Assembly: GCA_947502355.1 (NCBI GenBank)
Contig: CANMZP010000005.1
Location: 114,460 to 178,459 of the forward strand
Direction of reading: 5' to 3'
From: an uncultured Thalassotalea sp.
GTDB taxonomy: Bacteria; Pseudomonadota; Gammaproteobacteria; Enterobacterales; Alteromonadaceae
DNA length: 64,000 bases
Shown here piece by piece: positions 1 through 8,595 of the stretch. The notes below the pieces were generated by a model. It was given only the letters and a program-made list of their open reading frames with translations. It did not search any database and was not told where the DNA came from. Numbering within the stretch: the first letter of the stretch is position 1; every line of letters begins with the position of its first letter. The translations under genes and the position numbers were made by a program.

Positions 1-2
1 TG

Positions 3-656
3 GTGACCGATCAACGCTCTATTTATCTGGTTTTAAAAGATTACGAGCAAGAAACGTGTTTAATTTTAATGCTTTGGGCCATGATGATAATGGGCTATAA
101 GGCAAAATTGGCCATTAAAGAAAATGAAATGTTCGCGCAAACCATGCTCAGTGTAAAGGAGGGCACCAGTATATTGCCCGAAGATGCCCGCAATTTATGC
201 CGCACCTTGCAGGAGTTGCCCGATGACAAACAATCAATGCTGGCGCCAAGAACGTTACTGATTTCATTAAAACGATTTTCAACCACTGCCAGTGTTGCCG
301 CGGTTGCAACGGCCATCAAAGATATTTGTGATACCGAGTCAGACCGTCTTGACAGTGAATTGGCCATGGTACGCTATATTACCTGGGCCATTCCATCAAT
401 TGGCTTTATTGGCACCGTCCGTGGTATTGGCGATGCATTGGGACAGGCCCATTTAGCCGTGGAGGGCGATATTATTGGCGTAACCAGTAGCTTAGGGGTG
501 GCCTTTAACTCAACATTTATCGCCTTGGTGATCAGTATTTTTATTATGTTTTTTACCCACCAATTGCAATTGATGCAAGAAAGGTTGGTGCAAAATACCC
601 AAAGTTTTTGCGATAACAACTTGCTTAATCACTTAAAAGTTCAAGCCAGTAGTTAG
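3..656 (+). CDS. MotA/TolQ/ExbB-type proton channel subunit, possibly 5'-incomplete
   Basis: Inner-membrane protein of the MotA/TolQ/ExbB family, whose members form the pentameric channel half of proton-driven motors. Three membrane segments are visible, at about residues 17-33, 124-143 and 160-185. The second carries the family motif IPSIGFIGTVRGIG (131-144), and the third follows SSLGVAFNST (162-171). The cytoplasmic stretch between segments 1 and 2 is about 90 residues, an ExbB/TolQ-like topology. The frame opens with GTG at base 3, so the true start may lie outside the window. It is followed after 9 bp by the next gene of the same operon. Two downstream VWA proteins carry ExbD/MotB-like anchors, so they are the likely partners; that pairing is inference. 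Confidence 0.82.
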   Translation: MTDQRSIYLVLKDYEQETCLILMLWAMMIMGYKAKLAIKENEMFAQTMLSVKEGTSILPEDARNLCRTLQELPDDKQSMLAPRTLLISLKRFSTTASVAAVATAIKDICDTESDRLDSELAMVRYITWAIPSIGFIGTVRGIGDALGQAHLAVEGDIIGVTSSLGVAFNSTFIALVISIFIMFFTHQLQLMQERLVQNTQSFCDNNLLNHLKVQASS

Positions 657-665
657 GGGACGCTG

Positions 666-1955
666 ATGTCAGTGATGGTAATTGATATAAACGATCAGGC
701 AATCACATTCATGCTTTCTCAGCAAAGCATGAGTCAGTCTGGGTATGCTTTTGTCGATGAGCAAAACATCCTGTTTGGTGAAGAAGCCCGTCAGGCGGGA
801 AAAAAAGCACCGCTGCAGTGTTTTCATCATTATTGGCAACAAATTAATGATGAACCAATACACAGTAAAAATGGTGATGTTCATAGCCATGTCGACTTGG
901 TGTACTGGCAACTGTATCAACTGTCGCAAGAGCAGGCGAAACTTGGCAAAGCCGAATCCGTCATTTTATTGGTGCCCAATTACTATAATGGCAAGCAGTT
1001 ATCAATCTTGCTTGGCGTGTGTAAAGCATGTCAATTAAACGTGGTCGAGATAATCGCCAATGATGTGGCTAAGGCCTATAGCGGTTTACACCATTTAAAT
1101 TTACCCACCAACACAATGCAACTCCTTGATATAGACTTGCATCAATGTCGTTTGAGTCAGTGTTTTGTTGAGGATGAGATCCGTACAACCGGCGAGCAGG
1201 TGTTTGCAAAAAAGGGGGTGCATCAGCTTTATCAGGAAATGGCTGACTGGTTAAATAAACGGTTTATCAGTGAGTGTCGTTTTGATGCGTATCACCAAGG
1301 CCAGACTGAGCAGATATTGGCTACCCATACCCTTAAATTACTATGCGATAATTGGCAAGGTTCGGTTTTTGATGTTGAAATAAACGAACATAAAATACAA
1401 GTAAATCAACAAGAGGTGAGCCAACTTGTTGGTCAGTTTTTTGACTTTTTATTACCCGCAATCATTGATGATATCCCTTTGGTGATAGCCCCGGCGATGG
1501 CTGATTTGGCAAAGCATTATTCTCTTTTGGCATCGAAACCACAAGTGGCGCTTAGCTATGACGATATCTTCCATGCTTTAGTAACAAAAAACTGTCGAAC
1601 CAGCAGCGATGCACCTTTATATGTTCAGCGAACGCTAGTTGCGAATGGCTTTGTGAATCAAGTAAAAGAACATGCCAGTCACATTGTACTGGCCGACCGA
1701 GCTTACCCACTTGCTAAGCAACCTATCTATATTAATGCTAATCCAAATCAACCGCTATCCTTGCAAGCACAAGACACTAGTTGTTTAAAATTAGCGACAG
1801 ACGGTACCTTGCAACTGCTGTTAGATAGTCAGGTACAAGTCAATGATATCCGCGCAATTGATGGTCAGACATTGCATTGCAGTGATGAAATTAAAGTTGC
1901 ATCGAGTGTCTTTCGGCTGATTAAAGTAGAACAGGACGTGAATTGGGATGGCTAA
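666..1955 (+). CDS. Unknown 429-aa protein, possible degenerate actin/Hsp70-like fold
   Basis: I do not recognise a named family. The protein is soluble, with no signal peptide or membrane segment. Residues 3-16 (VMVIDINDQAITFM) and about 132-143 (LLDIDLHQCRLS) are spaced like the two phosphate-loop strands of an actin/Hsp70 ATPase, and residues 101-120 resemble the strand between them. The glycines that bind ATP phosphate are absent, so any such fold is probably inactive or divergent. The start has a good ribosome site (AGGGGA) and lies 9 bp after the channel gene. The stop overlaps the start of the first VWA gene by 8 bp, which implies translational coupling and a role in the same complex. 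The fold assignment is inference. Confidence 0.7.
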   Translation: MSVMVIDINDQAITFMLSQQSMSQSGYAFVDEQNILFGEEARQAGKKAPLQCFHHYWQQINDEPIHSKNGDVHSHVDLVYWQLYQLSQEQAKLGKAESVILLVPNYYNGKQLSILLGVCKACQLNVVEIIANDVAKAYSGLHHLNLPTNTMQLLDIDLHQCRLSQCFVEDEIRTTGEQVFAKKGVHQLYQEMADWLNKRFISECRFDAYHQGQTEQILATHTLKLLCDNWQGSVFDVEINEHKIQVNQQEVSQLVGQFFDFLLPAIIDDIPLVIAPAMADLAKHYSLLASKPQVALSYDDIFHALVTKNCRTSSDAPLYVQRTLVANGFVNQVKEHASHIVLADRAYPLAKQPIYINANPNQPLSLQAQDTSCLKLATDGTLQLLLDSQVQVNDIRAIDGQTLHCSDEIKVASSVFRLIKVEQDVNWDG

Positions 1956-3024
1956 AAAACGCAAGTTTTCGACATTTTCAATTTCGTTCCTCGACATCAT
2001 GTCATGTGGCTTTGGCGCGGTCATTCTGATCTTTTTGATCATTGAACATGATGTAAATAGCGACATAAAAGTGGAAGACAAGGCGGTTCAATCTGAAATC
2101 AACCTGCTAGAAGAAGAGATCAAAGAAGGTGAAATTAATCTGGTTGCCATTCGTAACACCTTATCGCATCTTGATGAAGAGTTAGCAATAACCGAAGGTT
2201 TGGCCCGACGAATCAATGATGATATTGAAGCGTTGGTGAATAAAATTGCCATCCTCGATGAAGAAAGTGATGACCAGCAAATTTTGAAGATAAAAGAAAA
2301 GCTAAAAACATTGCTAGCAGAAAAACAACGCTTAGAAGATGAACGGGCCAAAGGTAACGATGCCCGACAGTTTGTCGGTACTAGTGAACGCCAGTATTTA
2401 ACGGGTTTGAAACTTGATGGAAACCGTACTCTAATTTTAGTGGATATTTCGGCCAGCATGCTCGACAGCTCTTTAGTGAACATTATACGTAAACGTAATA
2501 TGTCCCAAGAGAGCAAAAGGCTGTCGGCAAAATGGATAAGGGCAGTGCGAACCGTCGAGTGGTTAATTGCTAAATTACCGGCCGATGCGCAATTTCAGTT
2601 ATATGTTTTTAATACCGAAGTCGAAGCCCTAGTGGCCACAACAAAAGAGCAATGGTTAGAGGTGAGCGATAGTGAAAAGCTCGATTTAATTGTTAAAGAG
2701 TTAAAACAGATTGTCCCGAATGGGGGAACCAGTTTGATCAAAGCGTTTGCCGAAGTAAAACGCTTTAGGCCACTGCCTGATAATATTTTATTGTTAACCG
2801 ATGGCCTGCCAACCCAAGGCCTTAGTGCCGGAAATAAAACCAAAGTCAGTGGCGAAGAGCGCGAGGCTTTGTTTTTTGAAGCGGTTAATGTTTTACCACA
2901 AGGGATCCCAATCAACGTGTTGCTATGGCCTATGGAAGGTGATCCAATTGCCGCCTCTGCGTTTTGGAAGCTGGCGCATTATACCTCGGGTTCATTTATG
3001 AGCCCTTCGGTTGATTGGCCATAG
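1948..3024 (+). CDS. Membrane-anchored VWA-domain protein (first of pair)
   Basis: The 358-aa protein has one N-terminal membrane segment (about residues 11-33) containing FLDIMSCGFGAVIL with Asp16 at its start. Next comes a charged coiled coil (about 45-140), then a VWA domain with a complete metal site: D166-x-S168-x-S170, Thr261 in GGTS and Asp285 in LLLTDG. Topology should be N-in with the VWA domain in the periplasm. An Asp at the start of a single N-terminal helix is also the hallmark of ExbD/TolR/MotB, so this protein could be the stator partner of the channel encoded upstream (inference). Its start ATG lies inside the last codons of the preceding gene (8-bp overlap). Confidence 0.85.
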   Translation: MAKKRKFSTFSISFLDIMSCGFGAVILIFLIIEHDVNSDIKVEDKAVQSEINLLEEEIKEGEINLVAIRNTLSHLDEELAITEGLARRINDDIEALVNKIAILDEESDDQQILKIKEKLKTLLAEKQRLEDERAKGNDARQFVGTSERQYLTGLKLDGNRTLILVDISASMLDSSLVNIIRKRNMSQESKRLSAKWIRAVRTVEWLIAKLPADAQFQLYVFNTEVEALVATTKEQWLEVSDSEKLDLIVKELKQIVPNGGTSLIKAFAEVKRFRPLPDNILLLTDGLPTQGLSAGNKTKVSGEEREALFFEAVNVLPQGIPINVLLWPMEGDPIAASAFWKLAHYTSGSFMSPSVDWP

Positions 3025-3040
3025 AGCATGAGGGGATAAG

Positions 3041-4042
3041 ATGAGAAGAAGACGCAGTCAGGAAGAATCCTCAATCGCATTTCTCGATGTGATCTGTTGT
3101 GGCTTTGGCGCCATCATTTTACTACTGTTAATTACAAAAACCAATGCGCCTATTGTTCTGGAGGAATCTGAGGTTAGTCTTGATGGTCAAGTACAAAAAC
3201 TGCAAGAGCAATTGTTCACCATTCGCGGCGAAACCAAAATTTTTAATCGCCATTTAAATGCCAAGCAAGAGCAACTCGATATTAATAAAGATCGCATTGC
3301 GATTTTAAAAACCCGGTTAGCGACCATTGAAGCAGAGCATGCACAAATGGCCAGAGCGGCGTCTTTTAGTGAGCAAGAAAAGGGCAAGTTAGCACTGGCC
3401 TTGCAAGAATTAACCAAAGAAATGGAGTCGTTGTTAGGGCGAAATTATCTTAGTCAAAATGATTTAATTGGTGGTATTCCCGTAGATAGTGAGTATCTGA
3501 TTTTCATCATAGACACCTCCGGCAGTATGTATAACTACGCCTGGCAGCGATTAATTGATGAAATTATTGCTACCTTGAACATTTATCCGAAGGTAAAAGG
3601 CATCCAAATTATGAATGATATGGGGCAATACATGTTCTCAAATTATCAACGTAAATGGATCCCTGATTCAGAAGCCCGGCGAAGAGCTATTATTAAAAGA
3701 TTGCGTAGTTGGAATCCTTTTAGTAATTCCAGCCCCGTTGAAGGCATTCAAAAAGCGATCAGAACCTTTTTTCGCCAAGATAAAAAAATTAGCCTCTATG
3801 TCATGGGGGACGAGTTTTCAGGTAAATCCATTGCTAAGGTTTTAAAGACCATTGAAGCCATAAATAAAGGTAACAACCGTGGTGAGCGCTTAGTACGGAT
3901 TAATGCGGTTGGTTTCCCCGTGCAGTTTATGCGCCCGGAACACCAGCAGCAAACGGGTATACGATTTGCCACCCTAATGCGGGAATTAACCTACCGCAAC
4001 GGTGGTACTTTTGTCGGTTTAAACCACTTTGAACCACAATAA
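3041..4042 (+). CDS. Membrane-anchored VWA-domain protein (second of pair)
   Basis: A paralogue of the preceding gene in layout: a basic N-terminus, a membrane helix with FLDVICCGFGAIIL and Asp16 at the same position, a coiled coil (about 45-130), then a VWA domain. The metal site is D158-x-S160-x-S162 with Asp257 in VMGDEF. The usual Thr appears replaced by Ser around residues 230-231. Outside the anchor and metal motif the two VWA proteins differ strongly, so they probably form a heterodimer or have separate ligands (inference). The ribosome site AGGGGA lies just upstream, and the gap to the previous stop is 16 bp. Confidence 0.84.
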   Translation: MRRRRSQEESSIAFLDVICCGFGAIILLLLITKTNAPIVLEESEVSLDGQVQKLQEQLFTIRGETKIFNRHLNAKQEQLDINKDRIAILKTRLATIEAEHAQMARAASFSEQEKGKLALALQELTKEMESLLGRNYLSQNDLIGGIPVDSEYLIFIIDTSGSMYNYAWQRLIDEIIATLNIYPKVKGIQIMNDMGQYMFSNYQRKWIPDSEARRRAIIKRLRSWNPFSNSSPVEGIQKAIRTFFRQDKKISLYVMGDEFSGKSIAKVLKTIEAINKGNNRGERLVRINAVGFPVQFMRPEHQQQTGIRFATLMRELTYRNGGTFVGLNHFEPQ

Positions 4043-4057
4043 AAACAGGATGAGTTA

Positions 4058-4696
4058 ATGCAGGTACACAATAATATAAAACATTTTTTTACCGGGTTGA
4101 CGGCTGTCATGCTTATCTGTTTGACGGGATGTAGCAGCAGTGTTGAAGTGGCAGGGAAATTCCCGAAACCGGTAACCAATCAATACCCGTTCAAAATCGG
4201 AGTTATTTATGATGATGCATTTAAACAGTATGAATACATTGAGCAAGATGAAGATCGAGTGCAATGGCAAATTGCTATTGGCAAAGCACAGGTTGAATTA
4301 TTCAATACGGTGCTAGCTGGCATGTTTGCCGAGCTTCATAAAGCACCTGGGGTGTCCGATCAAGGTGTACCGATAGCGACAGACGAAAAAGTGGATTTGT
4401 ATTTTCGACCAACCGTCGAAGAGTTTCAATACAATGTCCCCCTTGAAACCAAAGTTGATATGTTTGAAGTTTGGATAAAGTATCACCTTAGGGTGTACGA
4501 CCAAGATGGCAAGTTACTGGCCGATTGGATCCAAACGGCTTATGGCAAGACGCCTACGGAAACCTTTCAAACCGAAAAAGGCGCATTAAATGATGCCATG
4601 GTTGTTGCGCTTAGAGATATCGGGGCTAGCGTAGTGTTGAGGTTTCCACATATTCCAGAAATCAAAGCCTGGCTGAGTAAGCAAAAGAAAGCCTAA
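4058..4696 (+). CDS. Predicted lipoprotein of the VWA/channel operon
   Basis: The 212-aa protein starts with a lipoprotein signal peptide whose lipobox is LTGC (Cys25), followed by Ser residues. Ser at +2 favours outer-membrane sorting. The mature part is a compact alpha/beta domain with no motif I can name. It is 15 bp downstream of the second VWA gene and in the same direction, so it is probably a periplasmic partner of the complex. Function is unknown. Confidence 0.75.
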   Translation: MQVHNNIKHFFTGLTAVMLICLTGCSSSVEVAGKFPKPVTNQYPFKIGVIYDDAFKQYEYIEQDEDRVQWQIAIGKAQVELFNTVLAGMFAELHKAPGVSDQGVPIATDEKVDLYFRPTVEEFQYNVPLETKVDMFEVWIKYHLRVYDQDGKLLADWIQTAYGKTPTETFQTEKGALNDAMVVALRDIGASVVLRFPHIPEIKAWLSKQKKA

Positions 4697-4718
4697 CAGC
4701 GAAACGTTTAGCAAAAAT

Positions 4719-4732
4719 GAGTGTTGGCACTC
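4719..4732 (+). other. Small hairpin just upstream of a ribosome site
   Basis: GAGTG-TTGG-CACTC is a perfect 5-bp stem with a 4-base loop. It ends directly before the AGGAGA ribosome site of the next lipoprotein gene. There is no T-run, so it is not a terminator. It could tune translation or protect processed mRNA, but it may be chance. Confidence 0.35.
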
Positions 4733-4742
4733 AGGAGATATA

Positions 4743-5396
4743 ATGAACATTAAATCCATATTTTATTGCTTAATGCCTTTGTTTATAAATTGTTTATCAG
4801 GGTGTTCAACGGTCACTATAGATCAAGTTAAGTTCAGCAATAGTGACTTGCAAGAAGGAGACTCGGTGGTTGTGCTTGGGCGTCGAAGCTCGGGTGATTA
4901 TGAAACCGAGCCAGAGTTGATTTCGTGTGTTGGAAAAAGCTTAGGTAGCGGCAGTGATGCCATTAACGTCATACCCGAGCAAGAGTTTGTTGACCGACTC
5001 TATCCCTGGTTTGAAAGTCGTACAGCACCTAAGAGTATTCGCGACTTACAGCGCCTGCTAAATTACGACAAAGTTCATCAAATTTTTGATGATTATAATA
5101 TTCATTACATTGTTTGGATTGATGGCATTACCGAAACGACAAAAAGCCACGGCAGCATATCCTGTGGGATGAGTGCTACTGTGGTGAGTTGTTTTGGCTT
5201 TGGTAGTTGGGATGAGCGGGCGAAATATGAAGCCTCAATTTGGGATTACCGTACCAATAAAAACATTGGCAAAATCAGCTCACAAGCCGATGGAACCTCC
5301 TATGTGCCAGCCATTGTGATTCCTGTACCGTTATTGGCTGCTGTTCAATCGAATGCCTGCAGCGCAATGGCCGATCAGTTAAAAACCTTTTTCTAA
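4743..5396 (+). CDS. Predicted lipoprotein, second in operon
   Basis: The 217-aa protein has a signal peptide with lipobox LSGC (Cys21) followed by Ser-Thr, so it is probably an outer-membrane lipoprotein. The mature part includes two Cys-containing stretches (residues about 58-60 and 139-150) that could form disulfides. A segment near residues 188-203 is rich in Val, Pro and Ala. No family was recognised. It sits between the first lipoprotein and the M48 protease, and its stop overlaps an upstream in-frame ATG of the protease frame, consistent with one operon. Confidence 0.72.
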   Translation: MNIKSIFYCLMPLFINCLSGCSTVTIDQVKFSNSDLQEGDSVVVLGRRSSGDYETEPELISCVGKSLGSGSDAINVIPEQEFVDRLYPWFESRTAPKSIRDLQRLLNYDKVHQIFDDYNIHYIVWIDGITETTKSHGSISCGMSATVVSCFGFGSWDERAKYEASIWDYRTNKNIGKISSQADGTSYVPAIVIPVPLLAAVQSNACSAMADQLKTFF

Positions 5397-5413
5397 TGCA
5401 TCTGGAGAGACTC

Positions 5414-6880
5414 ATGAACCGTAATTTGATGTTAAAGTTTCTGGCTTGTTTAAGCCTAGCGTTCACTTTAAGTGCTTGCTCGGTTAATCCGGTATCCGGC
5501 ACTCCGGATTTAGTGTTTATGTCGGAAAGCGCCGAAATAAAAAAAGGCAAGGAGATGCATGAGCAAATTCTAAAATCCATGCCCATTTACCAAGATGAAG
5601 CGTTGAGCAAATACATCAATGATATAGGTCAAAAATTAGCAGCGAAGAGTCACAGGCCTGATATAACCTACCACTTTACCATCATTGATGCGCCAGATAT
5701 AAACGCCTTTGCTTTACCCGGTGGCTATATTTATATCAACCGAGGCATTCTTGCCTATCTGGAATCGGAAGCACAATTAGCGGCTATTTTGGCACACGAG
5801 ATTGCCCATGTAACCGCGAGGCATGTAGTCCGTCAAGACGCAGCTCGTAAAGGGGCAAGTGCCTTAAGTGTGGCGACCACCATTACAACGGGCAGTGCGA
5901 CGGTTGGTGATGTGGCCAATATGTGGGGCGAGGCGGCCGTGTCAGGCTATGGACGTGACATGGAGCTTGAGGCGGATGGTCTAGGTGCAGAATACCTTTA
6001 TAACAGTGGTTATGCGCCTGAGGCGATGATAGATACCATTGGCGTATTAAAAGATCAGGAAAAATTTGCGCGTTATCGGACAAAAGAAGAAGGCAAAAAG
6101 GCAAAAAGTTATCATGGCGTGTTTTCAACACACCCGCGTAATGACACTCGTTTAAAAGAAATCATTGCCAAAGCCGGAACGTTACCAGAAGACAAAACAA
6201 ACCATCAAAACCAAGAAACGTTCCGAGAAAAAACCCAAGGTATGGTATTTGGCGTTAATTACCAAGCGCAGTTAGCGCAAAAAGAGGAAGATAAACAACG
6301 CTATTTTCATAACAAGCTTGGATTCTCGGTACTCTTTCCACCCGAGTGGCAAGTGAGAAATACACGAAATGCCATTGTTAGTGAGGCACAAGACAAGTCG
6401 GCAATGATGTCTTTGTATGTGGCCAGAAGACCAAAAGATCAATCGCCCGAACAATACCTACGCTCAGTAACTGGCGGGCAGTTGGTGACAAAACAAGAGG
6501 GCTTTAAGCAGTTCAATCAATTGGTTTATACCGGTCTGATGGAAGCTAAGGAGCAGGAAACCCCGCAAAGAGTCGCGGTGATTTATCAAGGTGGTAAGGC
6601 GTTTTACTTAAAAGGGGAGGTGGTGAATAGTCAAGAAGGCACTGAATATGATGAGCTGTTTATGGGGGCGATTAGAAGTTTCAGGCCGGAAAGTTCAGCA
6701 CGCAGCAACCGAAAATCAAAAACCATTCATTACGTAAAAGCCAATGACAAAACCACCTTTGAAGCCTTGGCTAAACACATCAATTTAGGCGCTTATACCG
6801 TTCAGTATTTACGCTTGATTAATGGCATGTATCCGCGTGGCGAGCCTGAGCCAGGCCAATGGATTAAAATTGTAAAATAG
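5414..6880 (+). CDS. Lipoprotein M48-family zinc metalloprotease with LysM-like C-terminus
   Basis: A periplasmic, probably lipid-anchored zinc protease of the M48 family (BepA/LoiP type). The lipobox LSAC has Cys22, the zinc motif HEIAH covers residues 128-132, and the third-ligand region is MELEADGLG. The C-terminal roughly 55 residues resemble a LysM-like peptidoglycan-binding module. I chose ATG 5414 because the GGAGAG ribosome site at 5403-5408 precedes it. The frame extends to 5396, but that start would put charged residues before the signal peptide. This is the last gene of the VWA/channel operon, suggesting quality control or processing of envelope partners (inference). Confidence 0.85.
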   Translation: MNRNLMLKFLACLSLAFTLSACSVNPVSGTPDLVFMSESAEIKKGKEMHEQILKSMPIYQDEALSKYINDIGQKLAAKSHRPDITYHFTIIDAPDINAFALPGGYIYINRGILAYLESEAQLAAILAHEIAHVTARHVVRQDAARKGASALSVATTITTGSATVGDVANMWGEAAVSGYGRDMELEADGLGAEYLYNSGYAPEAMIDTIGVLKDQEKFARYRTKEEGKKAKSYHGVFSTHPRNDTRLKEIIAKAGTLPEDKTNHQNQETFREKTQGMVFGVNYQAQLAQKEEDKQRYFHNKLGFSVLFPPEWQVRNTRNAIVSEAQDKSAMMSLYVARRPKDQSPEQYLRSVTGGQLVTKQEGFKQFNQLVYTGLMEAKEQETPQRVAVIYQGGKAFYLKGEVVNSQEGTEYDELFMGAIRSFRPESSARSNRKSKTIHYVKANDKTTFEALAKHINLGAYTVQYLRLINGMYPRGEPEPGQWIKIVK

Positions 6881-6962
6881 TAAGGACTAACCCCTGCGCC
6901 TAATACACAAGAATACACCGTCAAATAAAGTAGTCTTGCATGAGGTTTTTCGAACATAAAAA

Positions 6963-6992
6963 AAACGATATGAATGGGTATGCATATCGTTT
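6963..6992. terminator. Bidirectional terminator between the M48 protease and slyD genes
   Basis: An inverted repeat AAACGATATG ... CATATCGTTT with a 10-base loop, flanked by A-runs on the left and T-rich sequence on the right. It can serve both converging genes. Confidence 0.75.
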
Positions 6993-7014
6993 ATATATTT
7001 TTATAGCTGGTTAA

Positions 7015-7581
7015 TTAGTGACAACCGCCACAACACTCACCATCGGCTTTTTTGGGTTTGTCTTCGTTGCTGCAGGTTTCACCTTCGTGATCGTGCTGAT
7101 GGCTGCCACAACCACCTTCACTGTGCACATGACCGTGCGCTAATTCGTCTTCAGTTGCGTCACGAACTTCTAAAATTTCAACTTCAAATTTTAAGTCTAT
7201 TCCCGCTAATGGATGGTTACCATCAACCGTAATCGTGTCTTCTTCCATGCCAACAACGATAACGGTTTGCTCGCCTTCATCCGTTGATGCACGTAATTGC
7301 ATGCCAACATCTAAATCTTCAATGCCTTGGAACATCTCTTTTGGTACGGTTTGCACAAAACCGTCATGACGTTCTCCATAGCCTAACTCTGCAGGCACAT
7401 CGGCAACAAACTTGTCACCAACTTCTTTATTTTCCAATTCGGTTTCAAGACCTGGGATCAAGAAGCCAGTACCTTGGATAAACGCCAAAGGTTGATGATC
7501 ATACGAGCTATCGATAAGGTTTTCTTCACTATCCATAACGGCATAATGCATAACAACAACTTTGTTTTGTTCGATTTTCAT
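7015..7581 (-). CDS. slyD: FKBP-type peptidyl-prolyl isomerase SlyD
   Basis: A cytoplasmic prolyl isomerase and metallochaperone. The FKBP fold with its inserted flap covers residues 1-150, with family motifs such as LIPGLETEL near residue 42. The C-terminal 40 residues are rich in His and Cys (runs such as HGHVHSEGG and ECCGGCH) and should bind nickel or other metals, as in the E. coli protein. Length (188 aa) is close to E. coli SlyD. It is probably transcribed alone and shares a terminator with the convergent protease gene. Confidence 0.93.
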   Translation of the reverse strand: MKIEQNKVVVMHYAVMDSEENLIDSSYDHQPLAFIQGTGFLIPGLETELENKEVGDKFVADVPAELGYGERHDGFVQTVPKEMFQGIEDLDVGMQLRASTDEGEQTVIVVGMEEDTITVDGNHPLAGIDLKFEVEILEVRDATEDELAHGHVHSEGGCGSHQHDHEGETCSNEDKPKKADGECCGGCH

Positions 7582-7605
7582 AAAAATTCCTAAAATTACA
7601 GAAGA

Positions 7606-8595
7606 TTAGTCTTCATCAGAAGTAAGTGAGTAAGGTAAAGTCATTAGGGTAAACTCAACCTCTGCATGGTCTTTAATTCGAAATACGGTATCGGCGTCCA
7701 AATCGTTTGCCAATACAGCTTGTAAGTAGGTTTTGCCATTATCAGCTTGATAATGGGCAATAATGTTTCCCGCACGGCGCCAGTTATCACCTAATTTTAG
7801 CTCTAATGTGGCGTTATTGTCTTTAATCGCTTCCCTTAAAGTCATTTTACCTTCACCAGAAAGGGCATACATAGCACGTTTATTTTTGCCTAGGTATTTC
7901 ATTCTGGCAACGGTTTCCTGGCCAAGGTAACAGCCTTTAGTGAAACTGACTCCGTTAATTAGGTGAATATTTAACATTTGCGGTACGTATTCATTTACCG
8001 CCGATTCACTCATATGCACAAACCCGGATAGGATTTCATGCAAGGCCCAAATGTCTTCATTTAATACCGGGATAGATAATGAATCGGTTATTTGCTGGAT
8101 TTCGCTTTTTGCTGCAACAAGTAAATAACGTGTTGTTTTACCACCAACATAGATAATCGATGTACCTTGATGGCTAACCATTGGGTTAAATGAATCTGGG
8201 ATGGCATTAAAGTTGTCTAGGATGAATTGCTCAGCTTCTGGGCCAACGAGCGCTAAAAAGCCTAAATCCAAAGCTTGTTCAATGTCGACTTTGGCAAATA
8301 CACCAAATTTTGTTAACTCAGCCATTGATGCATTAAGCGAGCCGGTGCTTTGAATTAATAATCGACGGTCATTATGGTTAATCAGGCGAAACGCCGAAAA
8401 GACTTTGCCCTTTGCATCACAATGACTACCGGATAAAAGCTTTTTGTCGGCTAACTGCTCGACATCACAGGTCAGTTGACCTTGTAAATATTTATCGGCT
8501 TCTTCACCAGAAACACTGATTGCGCTAATATTGGTTAAAGCCAGAGCGTAGCTTTTTGGTAGCTCATTAAAATCGGGATGCTGTAGATTGTCCAT
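7606..8595 (-). CDS. ygfZ: Folate-binding tRNA-modifying / Fe-S maintenance protein YgfZ
   Basis: A member of the GcvT-like YgfZ family, which binds tetrahydrofolate and supports Fe-S enzymes such as MiaB. The signature KGCYLGQE is present (about residues 220-227), including the conserved Cys. The 329-aa length fits. It is divergent from sdhE, the arrangement seen in many gammaproteobacteria, and lies 24 bp upstream of slyD on the same strand, so the two may be cotranscribed. Confidence 0.92.
   Translation of the reverse strand: MDNLQHPDFNELPKSYALALTNISAISVSGEEADKYLQGQLTCDVEQLADKKLLSGSHCDAKGKVFSAFRLINHNDRRLLIQSTGSLNASMAELTKFGVFAKVDIEQALDLGFLALVGPEAEQFILDNFNAIPDSFNPMVSHQGTSIIYVGGKTTRYLLVAAKSEIQQITDSLSIPVLNEDIWALHEILSGFVHMSESAVNEYVPQMLNIHLINGVSFTKGCYLGQETVARMKYLGKNKRAMYALSGEGKMTLREAIKDNNATLELKLGDNWRRAGNIIAHYQADNGKTYLQAVLANDLDADTVFRIKDHAEVEFTLMTLPYSLTSDED

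Noticed and set aside
3..6880. The VWA/channel operon as a Zorya-type phage defence system
   Set aside because: There is a MotA-like subunit but no ZorB (OmpA-type), ZorC, ZorD or ZorE protein; lipoproteins and a protease point to an envelope role.
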